This document shows, in pieces, positions 26,612 to 35,257 of a DNA stretch of 64,000 nucleotides (positions are counted from its first letter, which is position 1; every line of letters starts with the position of its first letter). The notes under the pieces were generated by a model. It did not search any database. It saw nothing but the letters and a program-made list of their open reading frames with translations, and was not told the origin of the DNA. The stretch is from RGIG1902 sp034926865 (GTDB lineage: Bacteria > Bacillota > Clostridia > Oscillospirales > Butyricicoccaceae). The stretch lies in NCBI GenBank assembly GCA_034926865.1, contig JAYFQP010000007.1, forward strand, positions 124,001 through 188,000. The letters are read 5' to 3'. A program made the position numbers and the translations under genes.

Positions 26612-27880
26612 ATGGAAAACATTATAAGCTGCGTAAACAACACTACAGTGGTTCTTTTGTCGTTGTCGGCAATTTTGTTTTCTGGTTTTCTGCTTACCAG
26701 AATCACGAAGCTGGCAAAGCTGCCGAATGTAACGGGATATATTATCGCAGGCATTTTGATCGGGCCGCATTTTCTTCGCATTATCCCCAGCCAAATGGTT
26801 GTGAATATGGATTTTGTAAGCGATATCGCTTTGGCGTTTATTGCGTTTGGCGTAGGCCGGTTTTTTAAAAAAGAATCTTTTTTGGAAACTGGTAGGGGGA
26901 TATTCGCTATAACGCTGATGGAATCGATGCTTGCCGGAATAGCGATTACTTTGTCAATGCGGCTTCTGTTCGGCCTTGACTGGGCATTCTGCCTGCTTTT
27001 GGGGGCGATAGCCACGGCTACGGCTCCGGCAAGCACAATGGCAACCATAAGGCAATACCATGCCAAGGGCAGCTTTGTCAATATCCTCTTGCAGGTTGTG
27101 GCTCTTGACGATGCGGTGTGCCTTGGCGTATTCAGTTTCGCCGCAGCAATAGTAAATATTACTAAAGGAGCGCACGTTTCACCTTTTGAAATCATTATGC
27201 CTGTAGTGTACAATTTAGGAGCGCTGGGGCTAGGCGTCGCATGCGGTATTTTGCTGAGCCGGCTGATGACACCTTCCCGCAGCGAAGACAACCGGCTTAT
27301 ACTGACCGTTGCGCTGCTGCTTTGTATAGGCGGGCTTTGCGCTCTGGTGGACATATCGCCATTGCTGGCATGTATGCTGTTTGGCGCCACCTATATCAAT
27401 ATTACAAACGATGAGGAGCTTTACCGTCAGGTTGAAAGATTTACCCCCCCTATTTTATCTATATTTTTTGTTGTGTCGGGGATGAGCCTTGATATTGGCT
27501 CCTTTAAGACGCTTGGAGTTATAGGAACAGCTTACTTTTTGATTCGTATCGCTGGGAAATATCTCGGAGCTTATCTGGGCTGTGTTATTGCGGAAACAAC
27601 GAGGGAATGCCGGGATTACCTGGGGTTGGCACTTATACCTCAGGCCGGGGTAGCTATCGGCCTTGCCTTTTTGGGCAAAAGGGTTTTGCCCCAATACGAG
27701 GGCAACATGCTGCTGACAATAATATTATCTTCCTCTGTTTTATATGAGCTGACAGGGCCTGCGTGCGCCAAAATTGCGCTTATGCGTTCAGGAGCGATAG
27801 AAAGAGCAGGGAGCAATGGGATGAGAATTAATAAACAATGGGACGAATTGCAATCGGAACAGGATGCTCTGTTAAAATAA
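26612..27880 (+). CDS. CPA2/Kef-type cation:proton antiporter
   Basis: A 422-residue integral membrane protein with about twelve or thirteen hydrophobic segments and the Na+/H+ exchanger fold. Recognisable stretches are LTRITKLAKLPNVTGYIIAGI (early helices), TATAPASTMATIRQYHAKG, where a ligand pair of the CPA2 type would be, and VVALDDAVCLGVF with the conserved Asp-Asp. There is no C-terminal RCK/TrkA-N domain, unlike full-length KefB/KefC. ATG 26612 has AGGGGAG 9 bases upstream and is preferred to GTG 26609. Its LysR neighbour suggests inducible expression. Ion specificity is unknown. Confidence 0.88.
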   Translation: MENIISCVNNTTVVLLSLSAILFSGFLLTRITKLAKLPNVTGYIIAGILIGPHFLRIIPSQMVVNMDFVSDIALAFIAFGVGRFFKKESFLETGRGIFAITLMESMLAGIAITLSMRLLFGLDWAFCLLLGAIATATAPASTMATIRQYHAKGSFVNILLQVVALDDAVCLGVFSFAAAIVNITKGAHVSPFEIIMPVVYNLGALGLGVACGILLSRLMTPSRSEDNRLILTVALLLCIGGLCALVDISPLLACMLFGATYINITNDEELYRQVERFTPPILSIFFVVSGMSLDIGSFKTLGVIGTAYFLIRIAGKYLGAYLGCVIAETTRECRDYLGLALIPQAGVAIGLAFLGKRVLPQYEGNMLLTIILSSSVLYELTGPACAKIALMRSGAIERAGSNGMRINKQWDELQSEQDALLK

Positions 27881-27906
27881 GCTTGCTGCGTCAAAAGAGT
27901 GAAATA

Positions 27907-27944
27907 CAATAAGCCGGCGCGTCCTACAACGCGCCGGCTTATTG
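27907..27944. terminator. Bidirectional terminator with 15-bp stem
   Basis: CAATAAGCCGGCGCG (27907-27921) and CGCGCCGGCTTATTG (27930-27944) pair perfectly around an 8-base loop, between convergent genes. Confidence 0.92.
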
Positions 27945-28020
27945 TTATATATACATATGGAATTAATGCTCGCTTTGCCAATGGGGATAATGCGGTATCT
28001 CTGGGTACTTGGCGCAGATA

Positions 28021-28953
28021 TTATTTCCCATCAGAACTGAAAGACGGGCAGTCGAGAGTATCTTTCATACGGGAACGAAGCTCGGCCCCGCTTAACGAGG
28101 TTATTTCGAAGCCCTCAGGCGTAGCGGAAAAGGCTATTATATCGTGCATACCGCAGCAGAAGCAGAGGTCCATCGAAGCGGCCATTTTATTTTCTCCGGT
28201 AAGCTCGAATGCCTCGAGAAGCATAAGAGAATCATATATAAGAAAGTTGGATGCAAAAAGGCGGTAATCAGGCGTCAGGGCATAAATACCTTTTTCACCT
28301 GAGGGCGCGATAACGCCCTGCTGCTCTAAAATCACCATCAGAGACGGGACTGTGGCGTTTTCCGGCAGCTTTACTCCGCAGTTGCCGGAAAGGCCGTAGA
28401 CAAGCCCGTTGATAAAGCCTGACTCAAGCTGAGAGGCGATATCGGAGGATGTAAAGGTCATGTCGGCGCCCTGACCGGACAGATAGGCTCCCAGCGCTTT
28501 TACACGGCAAAAGTCGATGCAGGCTAAAAGCACGATAGCCTGAGTGGGCGGCAAAGTTATGTGAATGCCTGAGTTTTTTATTGAGGAGCCTGGGCAAAAA
28601 TCGTCAAGCACATCTATCACAGCGGAAGAGTCACCCTCCAGAGCGGTTATAACAAGGCCCTGCCCATCGCTTTCGGCCAGCGTGAGCCTGCCGGAGTTGA
28701 GGTATGTGTATTTTTCAAGAAGGCAGAAAGGCTTTTGAAGTATCATCCTTGAGCAGCGTTCGGGCCTGGACAAGGGGAAAAGAAGTTCCGCCGCTTCCTG
28801 CGTCAGCACGCCGCCATTTAAGATGCCCTTTTCCGTGAGGGTATCAGCCTCGCTTCCCAGAAGATCTTTTTTATTGTTTACGAATGGGCTGAGAGGGTTA
28901 GTCTTTTCAAAGCACGAGGCCAGATATGTTATTTCAGAAGGTGAAAGCTGCAT
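28021..28953 (-). CDS. Conserved-looking protein of unknown function
   Basis: A 310-residue soluble protein that I do not recognise. It starts MQLSPSEITYLASCFEK with a GGAGAA site just upstream. It has no signal peptide or membrane helix. It seems to have three parts: an N-terminal helical region with an LTEKGIL repeat-like winged-helix feel (LTEKGILNGGVLTQEAAELL, 39-58), a middle alpha/beta part, and a C-terminal part with LYALTPDYRLFASNF-like strands and the Cys pair CFCCGMHDI. Codon use matches neighbours. It stands alone between the antiporter and htrA. No function proposed. Confidence 0.8.
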   Translation of the reverse strand: MQLSPSEITYLASCFEKTNPLSPFVNNKKDLLGSEADTLTEKGILNGGVLTQEAAELLFPLSRPERCSRMILQKPFCLLEKYTYLNSGRLTLAESDGQGLVITALEGDSSAVIDVLDDFCPGSSIKNSGIHITLPPTQAIVLLACIDFCRVKALGAYLSGQGADMTFTSSDIASQLESGFINGLVYGLSGNCGVKLPENATVPSLMVILEQQGVIAPSGEKGIYALTPDYRLFASNFLIYDSLMLLEAFELTGENKMAASMDLCFCCGMHDIIAFSATPEGFEITSLSGAELRSRMKDTLDCPSFSSDGK

Positions 28954-29045
28954 AATGTTCTCCTTTTTTTCATTGTATTTGTCAAAACAAGTCTAACAGA
29001 TACTGCTGAAAAAGAAAAGCTTTTTGGTTTTGACATAGAATAAAA

Positions 29046-29080
29046 GAAAAGAAACCCCCAGGGGTTGGGGATTTCTTTTC
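29046..29080 (-). terminator. Intrinsic terminator after the HtrA-type gene
   Basis: GAAAAGAAACCCC and GGGGATTTCTTTTC pair with one mismatch around a short loop, with T's following on the minus strand. The other bases of this 290-base gap show no gene. Confidence 0.75.
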
Positions 29081-29243
29081 GCTTTTTGCAAAACACTTGT
29101 TTTTGTAAGGGGGATTAAAGAGAGGTATTGCTGCAAATAAATAGTATCATAAGGATTGGAAAAATGTGTGTACGTTCTGTATTAAAACTGTAAATATAAT
29201 ATGAACCTGATTTTGCTCCGCTTTTGAGCTGATTTTTTTGAAA

Positions 29244-30458
29244 TCAGGCTGCTGAGCCGCCTGTCAAGGTTATTGACAGATCGAGCTTCTCGCCGTTTCT
29301 TTCAACGGTTACGGTTACGGTATCGCCTATGCTGCACTTATCCTTTTGATAATTGAGCTCGGCTGCGTCACTAACCTCAACTCCGTTAAAAGCAAGGATC
29401 TTATCGCCTATCTTCATGCCGCCTGCTTCCGCACAGCTGCCCGCTGTGATGTCTGTTACCGTAATGCCGGCTTCGTAGCCATAGTACTGCGCCTGCTCCT
29501 GAGAGATGCTCTGCACTGTTATGCCAAGCATGGGGCGGTTTGTCACATAGCCGTATTTGATAAGATCATTGGCTATATCAAGGGCTGTATCTATCGGGAT
29601 TGCAAAGCCTATGCCCTCGACATTGTCTTCGGCTATTTTGGCGTTTACTACGCCGACTACCTGACCGCGGCTGTTGATAAGGGGGCCGCCGGAGTTTCCG
29701 GGGTTTACTGAAGCGTCGATTTGGATCAGTGTCATGATATACTGGTCAATCTGTACCTCACGCTCTGTAGAGGAAATTATGCCCTGAGTCATTGTATCGG
29801 CAAAATCAAGGCCGAGGGGGTTGCCGATGACGATTGCCGCGTCGCCTGTGACAAGCTCGGAGGACTGCCCGAACTCAGCCGCCTCAAGACCGGTAGCGTC
29901 GATCTTTAAAACGGCGATGTCACTTTTTGCTTCGCTGCCTACGACTTTAGCTTCATACTCTTTATCATCGCCAAGGGTAACTGTAATTGTGGCTGCTCCA
30001 TCTATAACGTGGTGGTTTGTTATGATGTAGCCGTCTTGACTCATGATAATGCCTGTGCCGGAGCTTGTGGCCATCCCGTACTGGGTGCGGCTCTGTGAGG
30101 TTATCGCAACGACCCATGGAGAAGCTTTGACGTATATCTCCTGGCTTGTAAGGGCGCTGTTTGACTGTGACAGTGTGTAGATAACCTTTGTCCCACCGGA
30201 GACTGTGGATCCCCGTGTTGTGCCGCCGTTCTTATCCGTATACCAGACATAGCCCATGATCGAGCCTACGGAAACACCTGCCATAAGGCCCAGCGCCAGC
30301 ACAACGGCCAGAGCTCCCCTCAGGAATTTGTTCCTGCTCTTCTTCCCGCTGCCGTTTGCCTTATGAGGCTTTTGGGGGCCATCGGGAAGCACCTGAAAGT
30401 TTGTGATGTCTTCATCCATATAAAGATCATCCTTGTATCCGTTATTATAGTCATCCAT
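29244..30458 (-). CDS. HtrA/DegP-type membrane-anchored serine protease
   Basis: A 404-residue S1C protease. A charged cytosolic N-terminus is followed by one membrane helix (about 47-71), so the protease faces outside. The triad is intact: His150 (TNHHV), Asp180 (SDIAVLK) and Ser256 (GNSGGP). A PDZ domain covers about 300-400 (MLGITVQSISQEQ, then GGMKIGDKILAFNGVEV). The architecture matches Gram-positive HtrA/HtrB, which degrade misfolded surface proteins. It forms a single-gene unit divergent from the phosphohexomutase gene. Confidence 0.95.
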   Translation of the reverse strand: MDDYNNGYKDDLYMDEDITNFQVLPDGPQKPHKANGSGKKSRNKFLRGALAVVLALGLMAGVSVGSIMGYVWYTDKNGGTTRGSTVSGGTKVIYTLSQSNSALTSQEIYVKASPWVVAITSQSRTQYGMATSSGTGIIMSQDGYIITNHHVIDGAATITVTLGDDKEYEAKVVGSEAKSDIAVLKIDATGLEAAEFGQSSELVTGDAAIVIGNPLGLDFADTMTQGIISSTEREVQIDQYIMTLIQIDASVNPGNSGGPLINSRGQVVGVVNAKIAEDNVEGIGFAIPIDTALDIANDLIKYGYVTNRPMLGITVQSISQEQAQYYGYEAGITVTDITAGSCAEAGGMKIGDKILAFNGVEVSDAAELNYQKDKCSIGDTVTVTVERNGEKLDLSITLTGGSAA

Positions 30459-30566
30459 CTCGAATGCCTCCTTTTGTTTCTGTGCTTTTATTGTAACCTG
30501 GAAATATTAAAAAACAATGCCATCTTTGTAAGTAATTTGTTAAATGGAGAAAAGGGCAAATGTTCC

Positions 30567-30594
30567 TTGATTTTGACTGTTTAATGTATATAAT
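30567..30594 (+). promoter_or_regulatory. Sigma-A-type promoter for phosphohexomutase gene
   Basis: TTGATT (30567-30572), 16 bases, TATAAT (30589-30594), with the start codon at 30631, giving a leader of about 30 bases. Confidence 0.65.
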
Positions 30595-30630
30595 AGAGTA
30601 TAAGCAAATAAAGCAGCGGCAGGGTTTTTA

Positions 30631-32160
30631 ATGGAATATTTTAAAATTGGCTGCGAGAAAAACGCAGAGCATCAGCTTCTTGGCTTTGGCACCTCGGGAG
30701 TTCGGGGGATTATGGGGAGCGGCTTGGGCAGGATAAATGTTTTTACCGTATATAAATATGCCCTCGCTTTTGCCCGGGAGCTTGCCTCAAAGGGGGGCCG
30801 TAAGGCGCTTCTTTGCAGAGACTGCCGCCATGGAGGAGAGAGTTTTCTTGACGCCGCCTGTTCGGCGATGGTGAGGGGAGGCATTGAGCCTTACGTTATA
30901 GGCGGGGGATTTGCGCCTTCGCCTATGCTGTCTTTTGCTGTAAGATACTGCGGATTTGACGGCGGGATTAATATAACCTCAAGCCACAACACAAAAGAAT
31001 ATAACGGGCTTAAAATGTACGGGCCTGACGGAGCCCTGATCACTGACGAATATGCCGAGGGTATACAGCGAAGGGCCGAAGAAAACGATATCCCCCAAAG
31101 TGTGCCGGCGGCTTCCGGTGTAAAGGAGCTCTCTGCCAATGTGGAGGAGGAATATATCAAAAGTATAAGCATGCCCCGACGGGGCGTGAAGGCTGTATTC
31201 ACCCCTCTTCACGGCGTGTCTGGCAGGCTTTTTATGAGGGCATCTTCCGCTTGTGGGTTTGATGTTATCCCTGTTTTTGAGCAAATGGAACCTGACGGAG
31301 ATTTCCCCACGGTGGCATCGCCTAATCCTGAGTCGCTTTTAAGCATGGATATGGCCTGTGCCAGAGCGCGGGAGGTAGGGGCCGGGCTTGTGATTGCCCT
31401 AGATCCAGACGGTGACAGGATGGGGGCTATGGAGGCACATGAGGGGGTTTTTTCTCAGATAAACCCCAACCGTATGGCGGCCTTGCTGCTTGACCAGCTT
31501 TTGTGGGAAAAAGGCGGAGATGATATATCAAAAATGGCGCTAATCACCACATACGTCAGCGGCGGCCTTGCTTCCGCGCTTGCGGAAAAGCGGGGGATGC
31601 GCGTATATATCACCCCGACGGGCTTTAAAAATATGGCAAGAAAGAGGGCTGAGCTGCAGAAGGAAGGCATAACTGTGATTTTGGCCTTTGAGGAGGCCTT
31701 TGGATATATGACCGGCAGGGTGTGGGATAAGGATGGTATCTCCGCCGGAATGACAGCCATTGCGGCTGCCGGAAGATGGGCACAAAAGGGGAAAAGCCTT
31801 CGCGAAGGAGCCATTTCCCTTATGGAGGAGGCCGGGTTTTTTGACGAAAGATGGCATAGCTTCCCCACGGGTGACATAAGCGCCGCAGAGGTTTTTAAAC
31901 GCGTTGCTTTGGGAATAAGCAAAGTGCCCGGGCCTCCCGGATACGGGGCTGACGGCTTTGAGCTTATGGAAATCCAGAGCACTGTGAGGGTGGATTTTAA
32001 CAGAGGAAGGCTTTGGATAAGGCCGTCGGGAACAGAACCCAAGCTGAAGCTTTACAGCCACGGCATGGGCCATACGTTATCCGAGGCCGCTGACGCGGCT
32101 GAACGTATCATGGATGCTGGCGTCAGGATAATCAATGAGTATATGGGAGATCACATATGA
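30631..32160 (+). CDS. Phosphoglucomutase/phosphomannomutase-family enzyme
   Basis: A 509-residue alpha-D-phosphohexomutase that moves phosphate between C1 and C6 of hexoses. Motifs in order: GTSGVRG (20-26), the phosphoserine loop TSSHNTKEYNG with Ser118, the metal loop DPDGDRMG, the sugar loop (FEEAFGYM), and the phosphate-binding loop RPSGTEPKLKLY. All four active-site loops are intact. The stop overlaps the next gene's start by four bases. Glucose versus mannose phosphate preference cannot be set from sequence. Confidence 0.94.
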   Translation: MEYFKIGCEKNAEHQLLGFGTSGVRGIMGSGLGRINVFTVYKYALAFARELASKGGRKALLCRDCRHGGESFLDAACSAMVRGGIEPYVIGGGFAPSPMLSFAVRYCGFDGGINITSSHNTKEYNGLKMYGPDGALITDEYAEGIQRRAEENDIPQSVPAASGVKELSANVEEEYIKSISMPRRGVKAVFTPLHGVSGRLFMRASSACGFDVIPVFEQMEPDGDFPTVASPNPESLLSMDMACARAREVGAGLVIALDPDGDRMGAMEAHEGVFSQINPNRMAALLLDQLLWEKGGDDISKMALITTYVSGGLASALAEKRGMRVYITPTGFKNMARKRAELQKEGITVILAFEEAFGYMTGRVWDKDGISAGMTAIAAAGRWAQKGKSLREGAISLMEEAGFFDERWHSFPTGDISAAEVFKRVALGISKVPGPPGYGADGFELMEIQSTVRVDFNRGRLWIRPSGTEPKLKLYSHGMGHTLSEAADAAERIMDAGVRIINEYMGDHI

Positions 32161-32690
32161 GCGGAAAAGCCAAGGAAAATAAAAAAATGAATCTCAAGAT
32201 TGTCATAGCTATTGTGGCAGTCCTGCTGGTCATAGTAATAGGGGCGCTGATTGCCTACAATATGTTCGGCAGCCAGGCAAACCCCCAAAATACCCTCGAG
32301 GGCTATTTTACCGCACTTTATTCCGAGACGAGGATAAGAAACATGCAGCCTTATCTTGTGGATGATATAAGGCAGATGTGTTATGATGATTTTACTTTTT
32401 ACGGAACCTCAATAGGCATACTCCAGGCATGTCAGCAAGAAAAAATGGCGGCCGTGGGCGGAGAGTTTACTCTTTCGGTTAAGGTCGACAAGGAAACCTC
32501 GGGTTCGTCGACAGCGCTCAAAGCGGCAAGGAAATCCTACGGCGCATCAGCGCTTGTCGATGTGGATTTTACGGCCACTTTCAAAGGGCCTGACGGATCG
32601 GCGGATTTCACGGGGATAGCAAGGCTTGTTAAGATTTCAGGTAAGTGGTATTTGACGGAATATAATCTTCCCTTGACCGAAAAAAAATAA
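32157..32690 (+). CDS. Membrane-anchored protein with NTF2-like extracellular domain
   Basis: A 177-residue protein with a lysine-rich N-terminus, one membrane helix (about 15-37, IVIAIVAVLLVIVIGALIAY), and an external domain of about 135 residues. The domain begins NPQNTLEGYFTALYSETRIRNMQP, a pattern of the DUF4878/SnoaL-like cone fold, and ends with the beta-strands FTGIARLVKISGKWYLTEYN. It is co-translated with the phosphohexomutase (ATGA overlap). Function unknown; the fold is a suggestion by eye. Confidence 0.75.
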   Translation: MSGKAKENKKMNLKIVIAIVAVLLVIVIGALIAYNMFGSQANPQNTLEGYFTALYSETRIRNMQPYLVDDIRQMCYDDFTFYGTSIGILQACQQEKMAAVGGEFTLSVKVDKETSGSSTALKAARKSYGASALVDVDFTATFKGPDGSADFTGIARLVKISGKWYLTEYNLPLTEKK

Positions 32691-32706
32691 CATTGCTTTC
32701 AAAAAT

Positions 32707-32732
32707 GCCCGGAGGGATTTATCCTTCCGGGC
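32707..32732 (+). terminator. Intrinsic hairpin after the mutase operon
   Basis: GCCCGGAGGGAT pairs with ATCCTTCCGGGC (one G-U pair) around two bases. The following T run is poor, so efficiency may be modest. Confidence 0.7.
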
Positions 32733-32795
32733 GTTAAAATTATAATGGCCGAGAAATCATGAGAGATAAAGGTGCAGAAGAGTCACTCACGCTCA

Positions 32796-33269
32796 TTATG
32801 CGCTATAAATCATAGTGTTGGAAGTTGCGGGAGTGGTGGGATAGGGGAGTGTTGTGACACAATAGGGAATGTCACTGCTAAACTGTTGCCGGCTGAAGCA
32901 ATTTTTGCGGTCGGAAGAACATAGGAAAAAGGGGCCGGAAGCTTGCCCAAAAGGGCTGGAAAGGCGACCCAAAAGCCAGGGGCGCACCTGATTGGGGTAA
33001 ACTTCCTCCTGATCCCAGGTGTTAAGCTCAACATAGAGCCCGGCCTTCAGCTTTACCCCAAGAATGCCGCAAAGCAGATCTTTACCGTCAAGGCAAAGCT
33101 CGGCTGCAAGGGAAAAAGAGCCGGGCCCGTCAAAAACAGCCATGCTCTTCTCCTCTTTAGAATCGGGCTCCTGAAAGAGATCAAACATGGGCCTTTCGGG
33201 GTCAAATATGCCTGCGATAAGGGCAACAACCGCCATAACAGACATCATCGTCAAAAGGATACGTTTCAT
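32796..33269 (-). CDS. Hypothetical secreted or membrane-anchored protein
   Basis: A 157-residue protein of unknown function. The N-terminus MKRILLTMMSVMAVVALIAGIF is a signal peptide or anchor without a lipobox Cys. The following 80 residues (AVFDGPGSFSLAAELCLDGK, then AGLYVELNTWDQEEVYP) look like a real coding segment; the last 45 residues are less convincing and rich in Ser, Thr and Pro. ATG 33269 has only a GGGGTG site 5 bases upstream. It stands between a 20-base-pair palindrome and the mutase operon terminator. Moderate confidence that the whole frame is used. Confidence 0.5.
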   Translation of the reverse strand: MKRILLTMMSVMAVVALIAGIFDPERPMFDLFQEPDSKEEKSMAVFDGPGSFSLAAELCLDGKDLLCGILGVKLKAGLYVELNTWDQEEVYPNQVRPWLLGRLSSPFGQASGPFFLCSSDRKNCFSRQQFSSDIPYCVTTLPYPTTPATSNTMIYSA

Positions 33270-33279
33270 CAAAGCACCC

Positions 33280-33324
33280 CATAATATAATATCGGAAGGG
33301 CTTGCCTTCCGATATTATATTATG
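33280..33324. repeat. Perfect 20-bp inverted repeat between two minus-strand genes
   Basis: Arms 33280-33299 and 33305-33324 are exact reverse complements around GCTTG. Outer halves are AT-rich (ATAATATAATAT), inner halves GC-richer (CGGAAGG). It may terminate the gene at 33349-33654 and separate it from the next gene. Confidence 0.8.
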
Positions 33325-33348
33325 CCGGGATATCGGCGCAGGTTATGG

Positions 33349-33654
33349 TTATATTTTAAAGTAGCCGCACTCGCACAAAAGGGCGAAGCAGTGATTTACC
33401 TCATCATCTGTGAAAAGCACGGAATATTTGGGGTCAATGACAGCAGCTTCCATAGAAAGGTCAAGCCTTGAAGATGCGCTGAGTTTTTCAAATCCTTCTG
33501 AAACATCTCCTTTAGCTATAATAGCTCGGGCTGTTTCAACACCGCCCTTTTGCGAGAGCATCTGAACGAAGCGGGACGGATAATAACCAAGCTCCTTTTT
33601 TGATATTTCATAGCTTTCAATAAGCTCTTGTGTAAAAGACTGGCTGAGATCCAT
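33349..33654 (-). CDS. Small conserved-type protein (101 aa), function unknown
   Basis: A 101-residue soluble protein. It contains QKGGVETARAIIAKGDVSEG and a stretch ending RLDLSMEAAVIDPKYSVLFT, a pattern I have seen in small uncharacterised proteins and at the ends of some nuclease or helicase-linked proteins, so it is likely a genuine conserved domain. ATG 33654 is chosen because AAAGGAG lies 8-9 bases upstream; an upstream in-frame start at 33705 lacks a site. No membrane segment or signal peptide. No function proposed. Confidence 0.7.
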   Translation of the reverse strand: MDLSQSFTQELIESYEISKKELGYYPSRFVQMLSQKGGVETARAIIAKGDVSEGFEKLSASSRLDLSMEAAVIDPKYSVLFTDDEVNHCFALLCECGYFKI

Positions 33655-33883
33655 AATAACAGCTCCTTTTGTTTTCTTGTGCGCTTGTAAAACAGGCCGA
33701 TACATAACGTAGCATATTTTATAAATCCATGACAGGCCAAGCGTTCTTTTAAATTATCATTTGCATTTATCTTTGGCTATATGCTGAATTATATCCTGCC
33801 GCACATGAAATATCAAACAAAAATTCGCAGGGAGGTTTATGGTACAGATATTTTTGTATGCTGATATCAGAGGAGTGATTTAA

Positions 33884-34327
33884 ATGGAAAATTGCCCAAA
33901 GCCTGTTCTTGATGAATCGTCCTGCCCTGCTATGGAAGCTACCTTCTGGGAAATGACCCCTGATGCTCTTGGGAATATAATTCTTTTTCAAAGGGAACGA
34001 TTGCCGGCGGAGATTTTTGAGGGTATTCCTCTTGACATGGAATATCAAAAGATCATTCTTGACTATTTTCATTTTCTTGGGGTAAGGGCAAGAAATGTTC
34101 TGCTTTTGAGACTTGCAGGTGAAAAGAAGATATATGAGCCGCTTTTTTACGAGCTGTGTGACAAAGCAGGCAGGGAGGCACGTACTAGCGCATGGCACAG
34201 AGCCTCAGAACTTGACCGCTTGGCGGCAAAGGAGATAGCGGAAGAATCTCTTGGGTTTGATGTGTCCGGGGAGAGGGAGAGCTTTTTTAAACAATTAGGA
34301 ATGAGACTGCTGGGGCTTGCTTACTGA
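33884..34327 (+). CDS. Hypothetical protein (147 aa)
   Basis: A 147-residue, mostly helical soluble protein that I do not recognise. GAGGAGTG is placed 8 bases before ATG 33884, so translation is credible. It contains several Cys in the first 20 residues (NCPKPVLDESSCP) and a charged helical C-terminal half (WHRASELDRLAAKEIAEESL). It precedes the alpha/beta hydrolase gene on the same strand by 56 bases and may share its transcript. Confidence 0.7.
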   Translation: MENCPKPVLDESSCPAMEATFWEMTPDALGNIILFQRERLPAEIFEGIPLDMEYQKIILDYFHFLGVRARNVLLLRLAGEKKIYEPLFYELCDKAGREARTSAWHRASELDRLAAKEIAEESLGFDVSGERESFFKQLGMRLLGLAY

Positions 34328-34383
34328 TACCCTTTGTGATAAGCTTTACCTGTGCTTTATAACGTGGTTTTAAAGGAGAGCTT

Positions 34384-35133
34384 ATGTGTAATTTGTTTCT
34401 CGATTCTCCGGGCGGGTATAAGATACCGTGCGATTGCCGCATAAGCGGCGAGGAGAGCATGGTGTGCATAATCGCTCATGGCTTTGCAAGCAGCAAGGAG
34501 AGCGGGACGGCCCAGATGATGCTGGCCCACTTAAATGCTATTGGTATAGGCGCTATCGCTTTTGATTTCCCCTGTCATGGGCAGAGCGAGGCACCTTTTG
34601 AAAGCTTGACGGTAGACGCATGCCTAAGGGATATGGCATGTGTTGAAACCTATATAAGAAACCGGTTGCCGGGGGCTGAGATCGTCTATTTCGGTTCAAG
34701 TTTCGGCGGGTATTGTGTCATATGCCATCTGTGCTCGGGGAAGGGATGGGGCAATAAGGCGTTTTTACGCTGTGCAGCCGTAGATATGGATAAGACGTTT
34801 GGAGTAAAAACCGATGAGGTTCTCTATCAGCTTGAAAGTCAAGGTTATTATGAGTATGACCCTGGTTTTGGCGGCAAAATGCGCTTGAGCGGCGAGTTTT
34901 TTGACAGCCTTGCGCTGCGTTCTCCATTTGACATGGAGCTGCCACAAAAGGCTGATATATATATGATACACGGCCTTGCAGACACTGTGGTATCCCCAAA
35001 GGCAGCAAGGGATTTTGCTTTTGCGAAGGGCTGCCATATAGCGCTTGTGCCATATGCCGGGCATGATATCGGCACGGGCGAGGGAATAAAGGCGCTGCTT
35101 CGCCTGACTAAATGGTTTTTTGTAAAGAAATAA
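34384..35133 (+). CDS. Alpha/beta hydrolase
   Basis: A 249-residue serine hydrolase of the alpha/beta fold. The oxyanion strand IAHGFASSKES (about 32-42), the nucleophile elbow GSSFGGY (Ser about 104), the acid in HGLADTVVSPK and the base in PYAGHDIG are all present and in order. This resembles the FrsA/YitV/acylesterase group acting on esters in the cytosol. AAAGGAG lies just before the start. Substrate unknown. Confidence 0.9.
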   Translation: MCNLFLDSPGGYKIPCDCRISGEESMVCIIAHGFASSKESGTAQMMLAHLNAIGIGAIAFDFPCHGQSEAPFESLTVDACLRDMACVETYIRNRLPGAEIVYFGSSFGGYCVICHLCSGKGWGNKAFLRCAAVDMDKTFGVKTDEVLYQLESQGYYEYDPGFGGKMRLSGEFFDSLALRSPFDMELPQKADIYMIHGLADTVVSPKAARDFAFAKGCHIALVPYAGHDIGTGEGIKALLRLTKWFFVKK

Positions 35134-35257
35134 GCGGTTACTTATATAAAATAATATATAGCTATATAAATGATAGGACAAAATCAGCCATAATATATTT
35201 TATGCTTTTCGAAGTTTGCACGCAAAGGCCACAGTTGTATGGAGGCTGTAAGGAATA

